The position numbers and the translations under genes were made by a program. A DNA stretch of 64,000 nt from Chamaecyparis obtusa. Taxonomy: Eukaryota > Streptophyta > Pinopsida > Cupressales > Cupressaceae. Below the pieces are notes generated by a model that had not been told where the DNA came from, searched no databases, and worked only from the letters and a program-made list of their open reading frames with translations. Location of the stretch: NCBI GenBank assembly GCA_027943335.1, contig BSBK01000964.1:684501-748500 (forward strand). The letters run 5' to 3'. The first letter of the stretch is position 1, and each line of letters begins with the position of its first letter. Shown here in pieces: positions 24,061 through 36,330 of this stretch.

Positions 24061-25012
24061 TGTGTGGTAAAATGTTGTCACACTTCTATGAATCCTTACA
24101 TGCAAGAAAACTCAAGAATGAGCCCTCACAAATCGATCCATAGCTCCCTAGGCATGGAGTGCAAGGGTTTTTAAGAATGCTCTCAGCTAGAGCTATTAAG
24201 TCTATAACCTTGCTAGTAAACCATGCAATGGGAGATTCAAGGAAGAAATGCAATGCAAAGCAAATCTATATGACAATACAAGTTAATCTATTGCATAAAA
24301 GGAAATCTAAGCTAAGAATGAAGCTATGAAAATGCAAATACTATGCATGAAAATAAAATCTAACTATGAAGCAAGAAAGCCATGATGATGCAAGAATGAA
24401 GACAAGAAGATAGAGTGTTGATGAAGATTCAAGATGAATGCCAACAATGCTCCAAATCTTCAAACCCTAGATGCAAGAATATCTCCAAAAGCTCCAAGAT
24501 GACCTAGAAAACCTATAGCATAACAATAGCATAAAAATTTGTGTGTGCAAATGAGGAAGAGAGCTCTTCTTTTATAGGAGGTGAAAAATCAATGGACCAT
24601 GGAGATTAAGAGGAAAAAGATTTAATCAACGATGCAAAAAAAAAGAAGCTTGATCCTTGTGCACAAATATCCTCCAATAGGAAAATTAGAAGCATTTACT
24701 TTATGTTGAGCATTTACTTTATGTCCATGTGAGACAAAAAGTGTTTTTCTTTTATTTTTTATTTTACTTTTCTTTATAAATAAGAATTAAATGCTTTATT
24801 TGTGCAACTTAGGATAAGAAGAAAAGTGGGGCTTTTTAGTTAATAAAAGGGGAGGAAATATTCCTTTTAATAAATAAAGACTTAGGATAAGATGGTTAGC
24901 CCATAGAAAATAATCAAATAAATGATACGACTAGGATATGATCAAGAACAAGCAATTGATGATTTTAGCAAAAGGGACTAATAGTCTAGATGACCATTTT
25001 TAGGTGTATACA
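24061..25012 (-). repeat. Element A 5' LTR
   Basis: 952 bp, begins TGTGTGG (plus view) and ends GTGTATACA; partner of 14313-15264. It is followed by the second copy of the GTCCT target duplication. Confidence 0.95.
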
Positions 25013-25857
25013 GTCCTCTATGCCAATTTGATGGGCATTATGAGGAGGATTAAACTCTCTTCAACTAGGAAGGTATGAGCCGCTTCTTGAGATTTCCTCT
25101 TCCATGGATTGCCTCAAGTGTAATGGTTCATACAAGTGTGTCACACTTTTGATCACACATTCTTTAGTGCCTACCATGGGGCTAGACTCTTGCATTTAGC
25201 TTCATTTCTTGCATTTTTAGTTCTTCGTTGTTGTAGGTTCATCACTTTGTTTTTGTAGGCTAGAGAATCATACGACACTCCATATCAAATATAGGAAACA
25301 TTTCGACATACTACCAGACAAAATTTTATAGTTTCTGGAATATCGTCTTACTTAGATCTAAGAAATATCATCTCCTTCCCAGAGAAATATCATTCTGCCT
25401 CTCTGAGGTATATCATTTTTCTCTAGAATATCATCTAGCCTCTTTAAGGTATATCATATGGGTTTCTGATAGATTGTGAAGTATCATCTAGATTTAATTT
25501 CTATCACAATCTAAATTTTTAGCTGAGTTTGATTGTTCTTTCTTGCACTTTTAGATGTTTTGGTTTCCTAATTGCAACTAAGAAGTGATCTTGTGGGGTT
25601 ATTTCTTTCATTTTGCATATCTTTTGTGCCCCAACTTGTGTTTTTGTAGGATTCTCTTGCTAAAGAGATCAACATTTTCATGACTATTAATGCTTTGTGA
25701 TGTAGGATTCTTGTCAAAGACTCAATCTTGAAACTACTAATGCTCTTTGTTTTGTAGGTTTTCTTGGAGATACAAATCAACATTTTGTTTTCTTACATTT
25801 GATTTCATAGGCACCTAGCATAATTAGAGGCCTTCTTTTCTTGTAGTTAGTTGAGTA

Positions 25858-26028
25858 GTAGGAGAGAATGCTCTTTTCCTTTTGGAAAATTAGAAATCTT
25901 GACCTACTTAGTTGATCACTTGCAAAGAGTCTTGGGTAAATAAACACATGCTTGATGTGTTTGGGAGACACTATAGAGTAGGAGAGTATTCTCTTTTCCT
26001 TTTGGAAAATTAGAAATCTAGACCTCCA
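25858..26028 (+). repeat. Direct repeat pair in element B leader
   Basis: A ~46-bp segment (GTAGGAGAG(A/T)AT, then CTCTTTTCCTTTTGG, AAAATTAGAAATCT) occurs at 25858 and again at 25978, 120 bp apart, with very few differences. Confidence 0.85.
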
Positions 26029-27367
26029 TTAGCTATCTATTTTCTTTCTTGTGTTTATCTATAGAGGGCCTGCCAAGAGAGCAATCTCTTGGGAAAAATC
26101 CAAGTGGGAAACAAGAGAACCTGGATAACTTCATCCCACTATAATCAAAAGCTTCCTTCACTATAAAGAGAGAAAAGACTTGGATATTTTCTACTTCTAA
26201 TGCTTCTTCATTTATAAGGCCTAGTTGCCTCAATCTTTCTAAGCAAGGCTACACTTGATTGGGCTCTTGTAGGGCTATCTTGGTCTCAATATTGTTTACA
26301 AGACTACAAGGGGAGTACATTCACCTTGTGTAGGGCCAAGAGGTCTAAATATTGCTTGTGAGACTTTGCATTTTGGGTTGTTGTAGGGATATAGGCCTTA
26401 ATTTCACTTATGAAACTACAAGGGGTAGTCATGAATGAAGGCCCTTATTAAACACCTTAGTACTTAGAGGCTAACCTTTTGGTCATGTGACTTCCTTTGT
26501 GCAAGGATTGATCCAAGTGGACTTACCTAGATCACCCCAAGATACTCACCATATATGTTCCCTTGGATGAAAATATTGAATATGGCAATATGGAAAGACA
26601 TGCGATGTGAGCATTTTTCTCTACCAATTGATCTATAATTTTCATAGTCCTAGGAAAATCCATTCAACCACTTAACTGTAGGGCTAAGAACATCAAGTGG
26701 TGGGAAAAGGTTGAAACACTTCCCTTTTGACCTTAGGTAGTTTTGCTTGATGTGCTTTAATGTGCTAAGACCTGTGAAAACATTTGTGGAACATATACTT
26801 GATATACTTCACACATTGTTATACCTTAAAAGACCTCACATATGATTGTATCCACAAGGTTTCTTTGTCCCTTGTTGGATTGTTTGAATACTATTTCTTT
26901 CTCACACTATTTTCTTTCAAAACAAACTTGGTCTAGGAAGTACTCTAAACTTTTCAATCACCCTTACAATTCTTTTAAATCAAACTTTTGGATTAAGCTC
27001 AAATGTTGTCAAGATTACTTCTCCTTTGTGATCCTTAGCCCATCTTGTTATTTGGTGCATTCCAGCATGTAAGGAATTTCCTCTAGCTAGAAAATATTAC
27101 TTTTATTTTTTGACTACACTCTTGGTTAGTAGAATGTTCACTTGTCCATCATATCGTTGATTACCTCTCTTGGATGCTCTATCTTATCTTTTCTTGTTCA
27201 CAAGTGTCATACATAGGGAACTACCTGTAGCTTGGACATCTTGTGGCAAGTTATCTTTTCTATATCTTTTACACTTTTACACTTTGGACAAGTGAACACT
27301 TTGCTTACCTAGCTTGAAAATCAAGTTATTCTAAGTTATCCTATTTGGATTTTGACAATCTTCTTTC

Positions 27368-29405
27368 ATGCCAATCACAACTAGATCTCATATTTGTGAA
27401 GGAAAGAAACACAAAGCTACCTTTGACAAATCATCTAAAGGATATCCTATTCCTTGGGGTTTTAAACCTTTTTCTAATATCTCTAATGAATCTACCCTAT
27501 CCTCTCCTAGGTTAACACATAGTGCTTCTTACACTCCAATCATGGAAGAACAAAACAAAAGGATTGAGAAATTTCAAAAAAAATTGGGTGACAAGCATTG
27601 TGGACAAGAAAACCAAGAACACCACAACTCTAGACATGGATCGCAAAATGGATCTTAGCATACTAGACCTGGATCACATGGTTCACAAGGTGGTGATTTA
27701 GATAATGAGATAACTGAGGAAGATATCTTGCAATTTCAACAAGATGAACACTTGCAAAGACTTATGAAGTTGAACTTGAATCAAGAGAAAGAAAAATATT
27801 TCTTGTATTTGGATTCGCAACGAGTCAAGATACCTCATAACTTTGATGTTGACAATCTGATAAAGAAAGATGAACCATCTGATATGGAATTCATGAAGAA
27901 ATAGATGGAAGAAAGGATGAAACAATTGCTACACTTGGAAAAAGAGAAGGAACAACTAAGCACATCCTTTTCGCTTGAGGCTATGAGCTCATTTCCTTTC
28001 GATAAATATCTATACATGCCTCCTTTTCCTCGAAAGGTTGAATTTCCTAAGTATGAGAAATATGATGGTAGTAGAGATCCTCATGATCATATTAGGGAAT
28101 TTTGCACACTAAGCATGGAATTCTTGCATGAACCCACATATCTCATGAGACTCTTTCCTAGGAGTCTTAGTGTTCAATCTATGGAGTGCTTCATTAAACT
28201 ATCTCCTCCTCTTAAGTCATTTGACCAACTAGTGAACAGATTTATCTAGCAATACTCATAATAGCCAACATGCTATCACTATGCTTGACCTTTTCAATAT
28301 CAAACAACACCAAGGTGAATCCTTTGTGGTTTTCCTTTAGCAATGGTGAAAGCTCTACTCATGTTATCCTCAGAAAATTCTTGAGACTGAAAAGTTTGAT
28401 ATATTCATTAATGCTTTGGTTCCTAAAATGAATTACACATTGCAAATACAAACCCATGCATCATTTGATAATTTGGTTGAATCATCTATTTTCATAGAGG
28501 ATGTCCTTTCTCGTAAGCATGAAATCACTCTTCAATCTAAAGAGCATAAATCCTCTTCTAAAAACCAACATAACAAGGATAAGAATTTTTTTTGGAATAA
28601 AACAAAAGATGTTGTAAATGAAGAAATCATGGTACAACTTTATTGTCTACCATTGCTACACCTAAAGAGCCTACTTTCAATCTATCTACTATCATGAAAG
28701 CTAATAAGAATGATTCAGTAGGCTCCAAAACTGAAGGCGTTGGATCTCTAAGCCTAAGAGAAACTTCAATCCTCTTGAAGAACCTCTTGAAAGCATTTTG
28801 GAGATGCTTTTGAATAATCAAATCAATACCTTGCCTGATAATTCAAAACCCTATGATCTTGATATAAATCCTAAATGGTGAAATGAAAACCACTATTGTA
28901 ATTATCATCACAACAAAGGCCACAAGACTAACAAATGTATGAAGCTTAAGAATCTCATCTAGGATCTAATTGATAATAAGACCATTATGGTTGACCCCCC
29001 ACAAGAGAATAATGATCATGAGGATTTCAAGGAGCCTTATCCTAAATTCAAAAAAAGGGAGTCTTCTAAGGCAAAGGATAATAAGGCTAGTTCCACGTAT
29101 TCTAATAGTGATAATGTGATCAACAATCTTGATTCCTCTAATCGTAGTATCAATACTATCAAAGCCAAGGAAAAAGTTGAAGTTAAATCATTTAATGCGA
29201 TAATCCTCTCTCAAGAGAAAGTCACTCCACTAGAAGAAAGTTCATCTTCCTCCTCTACTCCTAAGAAGGCATCAATCTCAACATCTACATAGGACTATAA
29301 TCTGGTTGACCAACTTCAATGCACCTCAGCTTAGATATCAATACTTGAGCTACTCAAAATCTCTCCTAGTCAAAGGGAGATCCTTGATCAAGCCCTTTGA
29401 TTAAA
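27368..29405 (+). pseudogene. Gag (element B), frameshifted
   Basis: Starts with MPITTRSHICEGKK at 27368, a plausible native start. Frame 2 carries an N-terminal arm, a coiled segment and the gag core (KYDGSRDPHDHIREFCTLS, LSPPLKSFDQLVNRF) to 28249, interrupted by TAG near 27656 and 27902. Frame 3 then continues (QHQGESFVVFL, FINALVPKMNYTLQI) to about 28697. Frame 1 holds a CX2HX4HX4C knuckle (CNYHHNKGHKTNKC near 28897) and a polar tail. Order and motifs match the gag of element A, confirming common descent. Two frameshifts and many stops make it non-functional. Confidence 0.85.
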
Positions 29406-30879
29406 TTTTAGAAAGGAGTAAAAAACTAGGCTTATCACCATGACTTAGGGATTGAGTATCCTAACCGAGCAGTTATCCTCCTTGTCTTTAAAACTCATTT
29501 AATTATGAACCCAAGGATGTGTTACTTAAAATGGGCTAACAAAAAATATGCACCGAGAGCTGACTCAGACCACACCATCCTATAATTACTGCATGAAACA
29601 AATCCTTTGAGGGATAAGTGCAGAAATGATAAATATTGAAGAATAAAAAACTTGAAACTCCAAACTATGATGCTTCAACTATTCTACCTCTTTGATTGTA
29701 GGAAGCAACAACTAACCTGTGGCTTTGACTACACGGACAGTTTCAACACTAGAATTGAAACAACAAGATGAAAAAATGAAATTTATAAGAAATGAAGCTA
29801 TCTAATGTGGATTCCTCACCAAGTGGGCCCCCTTGTATGAGTATCCAAAACTCAATTACATAATATTATCTTTCAACACTTCACTTTTATTGATTCAAGA
29901 ACAAAGTACAACTGTATTTATGAAAATTGGAAAATAACAAAAATAAAATAAAAAATATATCTTCTGAAAACTAATAATGTCATCCCTTCTCACATAAGAG
30001 TGGGGCTTTATTTAAAGGAAATGATACATAACAACTAAAAAATCACACCATAAAATAAGCAGAGATTTTATTACAAAACTAGAAAGAAGGAACAAGATCA
30101 TCCAGAGAAGTAGGAAAGGAAATGCCACAACAGGTAAGAAGAATAGATCTAACCTCTCACTATTTCCTATATTTTCTTTGACCTGATCTTTTCCTAGCTG
30201 CTTCCACCTTCATCTTCTCATAAATGAAACCTTAGCTGTATTAATTCTCTCATCGATTGGCTCACTATAGGACCGGGCTAGTTGTCTTATAGATAGGAGC
30301 ATTCATATGGTGATCCTTCTTTACTAACCACAATCTGCACCAAGGTGTTAGAATACAAACATCCAAGATAAATTCCAAAAAAACACACAGATACATTTTT
30401 ATTTGAACAACTAACTACCTATAAAAACATAATCCCAGAATTATCATACTTAATACAATATTTATAGATAGGTATGCATGTCAAAGTCTTTAAAAACATA
30501 TCAGATATCTTTGTGGGTACATGCCACTTGATGTCATAAAAATAATAGATTAGTTCGGAGAAAAGTATAACAAAATAGGAAACACGACATGATAAAAAAA
30601 TATCTTAGGGATTAAAAAGATGACATATAGATGCCTTATCATTTTCCCCTATAAAATCTAGTACTAGTCCTCAGGCACTATCACATTATGAATCTGGGCA
30701 AGTATTACGAAATCTCTAACTTTAGTTTTGCCTCCACTGGTATTGCCGATGTACCAATAAAAAATATTTGTGGATTTCATCTTTCTCTCTTGGCTAGCCT
30801 CCATCTACTCATTTACTTCATTGTCTTGGAAACTGTATATAGGCCACAGGAGGAGAGGAGGCTAGAAGGTAAAAGGAAG
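29406..30879. other. Unassigned non-coding DNA
   Basis: No domain, LTR end or repeat is recognised between the truncated end of element B and the C-terminal remnant of host G. It may contain the 3' part of G. Confidence 0.45.
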
Positions 30880-31241
30880 CCATAACTCTGGCCTGGCCTA
30901 TCTTCCTAACTGGATGTACCAATGAACCCTCTGCATAGAAGATCTGAAATTGATTAGGCTATGTGGTTCAACCTTCTTTAATTCCATTTTTAACCTCTTC
31001 CATCTTTGTATGAGTCCCTCTGCTGCCCTTTGTCCCTCATGATAAGGAAGTCTCTCAAAATCTTTATTAACCTGCTCTCTGAGACCCAATATTCTAACCC
31101 TATCCTCTAATTTAAGGAACCCATAGGATATTTATAACTAATCATAATACATTATTTTGGGCTACTGTTCTCTGATCTTAAGGGAATCATTATTACTTGT
31201 TCTTTCTTCCTATACTTCCTTGATTTCTCTTCATAATTTAT
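30880..31241 (-). pseudogene. Host G ORF, C-terminal piece
   Basis: Minus-strand remnant containing EQVNKDFERLPYHEGQRAA and LIQRWKRLKMELKKVEPHS, a charged, probably helical segment, ending in TAG. It is separated from the next upstream piece by solo LTR F, whose TTTAT duplication begins at 31237. Function unknown. Linkage to the other G pieces rests on strand, composition and the insertion structure. Confidence 0.5.
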
Positions 31242-32730
31242 TGTTGGAAACTATAATTGAAACAATTTTCGTATTGTCATTAATGTCAAACCTTAACTGG
31301 TAAGACTGTTGCTACTTAGGAAAGTACTATATCTATTGTGAGAAGGGAAAGAAAGGATGGTAACAATAGCACCTAGGGAGAGGTTGAGATATCTTGATAC
31401 TACAAAGTGTACTTGACTATGTTGTACAATGATGGGACAATGCATTGTTTATCTTAGTAAGATTGAAGACTAAACTAGTAGGCTTAGCTGAGCAAAAATG
31501 AAGAAATCATGTTTAAGCCAAGTTATGTTAGTGTCGACCGAGTCAATATATGTTGAACAAAAATCTAGTGTCGACTGAGTATCAGTAATTTACTGAGGAA
31601 GACAGTATATGCCGAGGAAATAGTTTTAGTAGTGACCGAGCATTTTACATGAAGACCAAGTGGATGATCATAGTATTGACTGAGCATTAGCATTTTTATA
31701 TTTGAAGAGAATTCAGATTTGGAGCTGACATTGTTGAATTCTTGGATTATGTAAATCATGTCGACTTTATTTATTGATTGTATGGAAGCATTTAATGCTT
31801 TGTAAAATGTTTTATTGCAAATCTTTTTGAGATTTGAGATGATTCTAGAAGAGGAGATGAAGAACATGAAGTGGGTAGATTCAATGAATCTGACCTAACC
31901 CTAAGATCTACGAAGGAGATTAAGCGGCAAAAGAAAAGTTAACCTAATAGAGGAAAGTATTAAGGGAACCGAAGCATTAGGTATGTGAATGCATGGGTGA
32001 AGTAGATGCTGGAAGAACAGTAAGGTTTACTGATTGTATAAGTGAAAAGGCTGAAGGAGAAGTGTGGTGATTGCTTGAAGAAAAGTTCCAAGTAGATTAG
32101 AGATGGAGATGGCAAAGTTTCAAAGTCAGTAAACCAGCATTTGTGTATGGAATTGGATCTGATATTTGCAAAGTGAGTTGTATGTTTTTCAGATCAATAC
32201 TACTGCTACTTTCTAACCATTGTAACAGTCAAAATCCTTTTAATAGAGGTTGACCTAACAATCATATGTTAAATCCTTTGAACAAGGTTACATTCTAATG
32301 GAGTGTATGTAAGTCCTTTGACCAGGGTCACTTTTAATAGGGTGATTGAAATCCTTTAACCGGGTCACACCTGATAGTGTGTATTGTAACCTTTGACAAG
32401 GTTGGATTTTAACCGAGCTCAGTTCAGAAGAGTGAAAATAATAGTAGCATGTTACAAAGTGGTTTTTCCCATATTGGGTTTCTACTATAAATCCTGGTGT
32501 CAATACTTGTGTGAATGTTTTGGTTTGAACATTTCTGTGTTTTACAAGTTAGTTACAGCTGGGTAGTGGACTGCAGTGTCATATGTTTCTATTATTGAAT
32601 CAGTGGTGACCGAGTTTGTTTTGGTTGCTTGATCTGATTTAAGGAAAATTTTTTGAAGTTATTTTATACATCAGGACCTGAGAACAACTAATTCACCCCC
32701 CCCTCTCTGTTGTTCTAAATCATATTAACA
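31242..32730 (+). mobile_element. Element F: solo LTR (copia-like), 1489 bp
   Basis: Starts TGTTGGAAACTATAATTG and ends TTAACA, flanked by a perfect 5-bp duplication TTTAT (31237-31241 and 32731-32735). No internal region is present, so it is a solo LTR left by recombination. The U3 part has several GACCGAG-type motifs (31535-31690 and later). A ~39-bp repeat lies at 32231-32409. The block GGTTTTTCCCATATTGGGTT lies at about 32460. Near the 3' end is a stem-loop with a C-rich loop (32680-32716) shared in form with elements C, D and E. Confidence 0.85.
32231..32409 (+). repeat. ~39-bp tandem repeat in solo LTR F, 5 copies
   Basis: Units start with AAATCCTTTGAACAAGGTTAC or variants at about 32231, 32271, 32311, 32349 and 32388. 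Each pairs an AAxCCTTT block with an (A/C)(A/G)GGT(C/T) block. Confidence 0.75.
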
Positions 32731-33074
32731 TTTATTTCATTCCTTTCCGATGATATTAGGGCTAGAAAATGCACATCTCTAATAAACAGTATGGATTCCA
32801 ATCAGTAACTGATGTCCCAACATAATTGAGTAGGTACAACTCACAGAGAATATTTCTAATAGATTCAGGTGCCCCCTCATAAAAAACCAAAAATTCTTGT
32901 AGTGAGGCTATGCTTGGATTGAGGTCTTTGACAATTCTCATCAATTTAAACATAATAAATTATTCCTCCAGAGATAATGCATACACTTGTGGGGGTGGTC
33001 TACATTCCATTATTTGGGGAGCCAATTCCATGACTGAATCTAGTTTGTGTTGTAAAGCCTACACTTCTTGTTTC
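32731..33074 (-). pseudogene. Host G ORF, middle piece
   Basis: Minus strand: a frame containing QHKLDSVMELAPQIMECR, then after one TAA, FKLMRIVKDLNPSIASLQEF and LVFYEGAPESIRNILCELY. It is bounded by element D on one side and solo LTR F on the other. Removing D and one target-site copy joins this frame directly to the Lys/Glu-rich end of the upstream piece (40250 onward) in the same phase, so D inserted into this ORF. Function unknown. Confidence 0.6.
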
Positions 33075-34376
33075 TGTTAGGAATAGTCCCAAGAGATAAC
33101 TGAGAGGGGGAGGGGGGTGAATCAATTATCTATAAGATTCAATTCTTCATCCAATTAAGTATAGAAGAGCATTAAGCATAAAAATAATAAGATAACACTT
33201 AACACAACACCAAAATTTTGGTTACAGGGAAACCAAAATAGGTAAAAACCCCGGTGGGAATTAGCACCCACTATAAATTGTACTAGAGTATTATGATCCT
33301 TTTTAGAAGATCTTACAACCCTGTTAGGAGTTGATATTTACAATGCATTAAGTATAGTTACCTGGTCAAGGGTCAGACCCTGTTAGGATTCTTTTATAGT
33401 TAACCCTATTAGGGATGAGGACATGCTATTTGGGAGCACACTGCTCAAAGGGGTGAAGGCTGCAACCTTCTGTTTAATAGATACACACTATATCTAGATC
33501 TTTAGTGAACTACGAGTAAACATGTTGTCTTGATCAGTTCCAATGAATAGCATACACTTTCTACTTTGTCACATAGACCTTCTACTGATGGCTCAATACT
33601 TCACACCTTCTTCTTTGCTCTTCTCTTTCCATAATCTACCATACTTAGCAATCACAAATGACTACCTATAAATATCTTCCTCTAAATGATATGATCAAGT
33701 CATCTTGTTAGAACCATCTTGAAATCATATTAGAGAAACAATATAACTCTCAATAACCTCTCATTCATCTATACTAAGAATGCAACACAAATTAGGATCG
33801 CATAACTCCATATGAGTAGATGCATCATTTTACACTATCAAATTGACCAAATTAACTGATACTTTCTTCTCATGTTGAATTACATCATGTGCTCTTAACA
33901 AACAATTCTTAACTCTTCTGCAAACACTAATCCAAGTACACATATCCAAATGATAGGCCCAACTACTACAACAAAAACAATGTCAGCTCCATTTGATAAA
34001 GTCTAGAAACTATAACTGGCAACTAGAGACTTTATAACTCAACGTGTACTACACAACTAACTCTGTGTCCATGAACATGGCTTTACTAACATGTCTACAA
34101 CATACATATAAACCCGCAAGGCTCCATTACAACTATACTACAAATTACATATAGAAATCTTCCTAGGACATGTCAAGAACACTCACTGATATAAATAACT
34201 GTATCACTCTCTTCACTCAGAATCAACCTCTATGTCTATGATATCATCCTGATAAGATATCTAGGAAAAATACACTCAAGGATCTCTCCATCAGGATTCT
34301 ATGCATGCTTCTTACCATATGTTGTCATCAATGAAAAACATATAGTTAGCACTGGCTTGTTGGAAAATCTCCAACA
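33075..34376 (-). repeat. Element D 3' LTR
   Basis: 1302 bp, TGTTAGGAATAG...CTCCAACA in plus view. Carries the U5 stem-loop at 33094-33131, with one mismatch in the stem. Confidence 0.92.
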
Positions 34377-34391
34377 ATCCCCCCCATGGCA
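34377..34391 (-). other. Element D polypurine tract
   Basis: On the minus strand a CCATGGGGGGGAT run ends at the LTR boundary. It is similar in place and form to those of E and C, though less purine-pure. Confidence 0.75.
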
Positions 34392-34793
34392 TTGACAACA
34401 ACATATGGAATGAAAAACACCACCAATCCAAATGTACAATTATTTTCTAATATTCTCCATTTCCTCAACAAAACTCCCCCAAGGATGAATCCTCCATCTC
34501 TTACTATTTTGTTTCTTCTTACTAAATACCCACTCTCCCTTTCTACAATTCTTTTATAACATTCTCCATTTCCTCAACAAAACTTCCTCAAGGATGAATC
34601 CTCCATCTACTGCCGAATGCTCTGAATATCAATTGTTGTATCCTCTTACTATTTTGTTTTTCATTACTATATACTTACTCCCCCTTTGACATCAATGGAA
34701 AAGGGCACCAATCAGTTAAGCACCAGTACTACTCCTAAAGTAGAGTAGTCAACCATTCATCAGTCACTAAGGACTAATGCACTCTTGCAAACT

Positions 34794-35473
34794 CTAATCA
34801 GATTCAGGGAAGGGAATTACTCCCAACTTCTCCCTAAGATACTCAAATGTATCCTTAGGTAAAAACTTTGTGAATATGTTTGCTAGCTGATCTTTTGTGC
34901 TCACATAGTTCAATTTTACTTCTTTCTTTGCAACTTTCTCTCTTAGGAAGTGATATTTTATCTCAATGTGTTCATTCTTTGCATGCATCACAGGGTTCTT
35001 TGACATTTGATAGTTTTAGTTTTATCACAATGAATAACAATAGAATAATCAATCTGAATTCCAAAATCTTTTATTATCTTCTTGAGCCACACAGTTGTAG
35101 GGAAATTTAATGCTGCTACAACATACTCTGCTTTTGTTCTGGACTGAGAAATACAATTTTTCTTCTTACTTGTCCAAGTAACAAGTCTATCTCCAAGAAA
35201 TACTACTCCTCATGAGGTACTCTTTCTATCATCCATGCAACTTGCCCAATCTGCATATGTATATATATGAAGTTCTACATTTTACAAATTAGGATACCAT
35301 AAACCATAGTCTATAGTTCCTCTCAAATATCTAAAGATCCTCTTTATTGCCATAAGATGACTTTTTTTAGGATCTGTTGTAAATCTTCCAACAATACCAA
35401 CTGCATTGGAAATATCAGGTCTAGATTGAGTAATATAGATTAGTTTACCAATCATAGACTTATACAAGGTCAT
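34794..35473 (-). pseudogene. Element D RNase H region
   Basis: Pieces in different frames: KSMIGKLIYITQSRPDISNAVG and FRYLRGTIDYGLWYPN (35473-35282), then ADWASCMDDRKSTS and SQSRTKAEYVVAAL, and the C-terminal tail KYHFLREKVAKKEVKLNY and DQLANIFTKFLPKDTFEYL (35006-34794). These are the standard copia RNase H and tail motifs. Several frameshifts and stops are present. Confidence 0.85.
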
Positions 35474-35479
35474 GTCTAC

Positions 35480-36330
35480 TATTGTTGAATCATCTTCTTT
35501 TAAAAGCTTTCATCTTGTTATCATAGGGGTACTTATTTTGGCTTGCAATCATCCATCTTCAACTTCTTCAATATCTCTTTCACATATTTAGACTAATTAA
35601 TGAAAATACCTTTGTCTGTTTGTTGCACATTCAGTCCAAAACATACTTAATAGGCCCAATCATGCTCATTTCATATTCTCTCTACATCTCCTTAGAAAAT
35701 TCAGCACTAAGCTTATCATTACCACTAAAGATAATGTCATAAAAAAATATAGCAACTAACAATAGTCTATCAGGTGTTTCTCTTATGAATAAATTACAAT
35801 TGGCTTCTCCTTTCTTGAATCCAATCTTAGTCAAGTATCCATCAAGTATTTTATACCATGCTCTAGGGGCTTGCTTAAGTCCATAGATGGCTTTCTTCAA
35901 TCTGCATACCATATCAGGTCTGTCTGATAAGGTAAATCTTCAAGCTGCTCTATGTAAACTTCTTCCTTCAACTCTCCATTTAGGAATGCTGACTTGACAT
36001 CCATCTAGAATACCTTAAAGTCTTTAAATTTAGCATAGGCTAGAAACAACTTTATGGCTTCCAATCTTCTTACAAGGGAAAAAGTATCTGAATAATCAAT
36101 TCCTTCTCTTTGCACATATCCTTTACATACTAGTCTTGCTTTGTTTCTTACCACTGATCCATCTTCATTCATCTTATTTCTGAATATCCACTTGGTTCCA
36201 ATCACATTGTTATCACTAGGCCTAGGGACTAGTTCCCATGTATCATTCTTAATTATATGATCTAGATCTTCTTTCATTGCTTCATGCCAATATGAATCAT
36301 TACATGAATCTTCAACACTTAAAGGTTCAA
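35480..36330 (-). pseudogene. Element D reverse transcriptase (dead)
   Basis: Copia [51 protein letters not shown] after a [23 protein letters not shown] and IGFKKGEANCNLFIRE. The catalytic box that should read YVDD reads FFYD ([17 protein letters not shown] at about 35712-35766), replacing the first of the two metal-binding Asp by Tyr. The identical change is in element E. A frameshift and TAG near 36000 also break the frame. Confidence 0.9.

Larger units (their letters stand above)
14313..25012 (-). mobile_element. Element A: Ty3/gypsy-like LTR element, gag-pro with internal deletion
   Basis: A complete insertion with two 952-bp LTRs, both TG...CA, flanked by a perfect 5-bp target duplication GTCCT (14308-14312 and 25013-25017). 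Orientation is minus: the polypurine tract abuts the left LTR and the primer site abuts the right LTR. The internal region has a long leader, gag, a retropepsin-like segment, then only the tail of RNase H and the start of integrase. The RT core and most of integrase are absent, so the element depends on enzymes supplied by others. By eye the LTRs differ at about 17 positions (roughly 98% identity), making it one of the younger insertions. It lies inside the LTR of related element B. Confidence 0.93.
25013..29405 (+). mobile_element. Element B: gag-bearing gypsy-like element, truncated
   Basis: A relative of element A on the opposite strand. The end of its 5' LTR (about 25159, CACACA) is followed by a primer-site-like TTAGTGCCTACCATGGGGC, homologous to that of A. 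A leader of about 2.2 kb and a decayed gag follow. Homology to A runs as far as a segment equivalent to A's SPSHREILDKAL (here SPSQREILDQAL, to about 29400) and then stops. No protease core, RT, integrase or 3' LTR was found, so B is truncated. Its LTR was already in place when A inserted. Confidence 0.75.
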
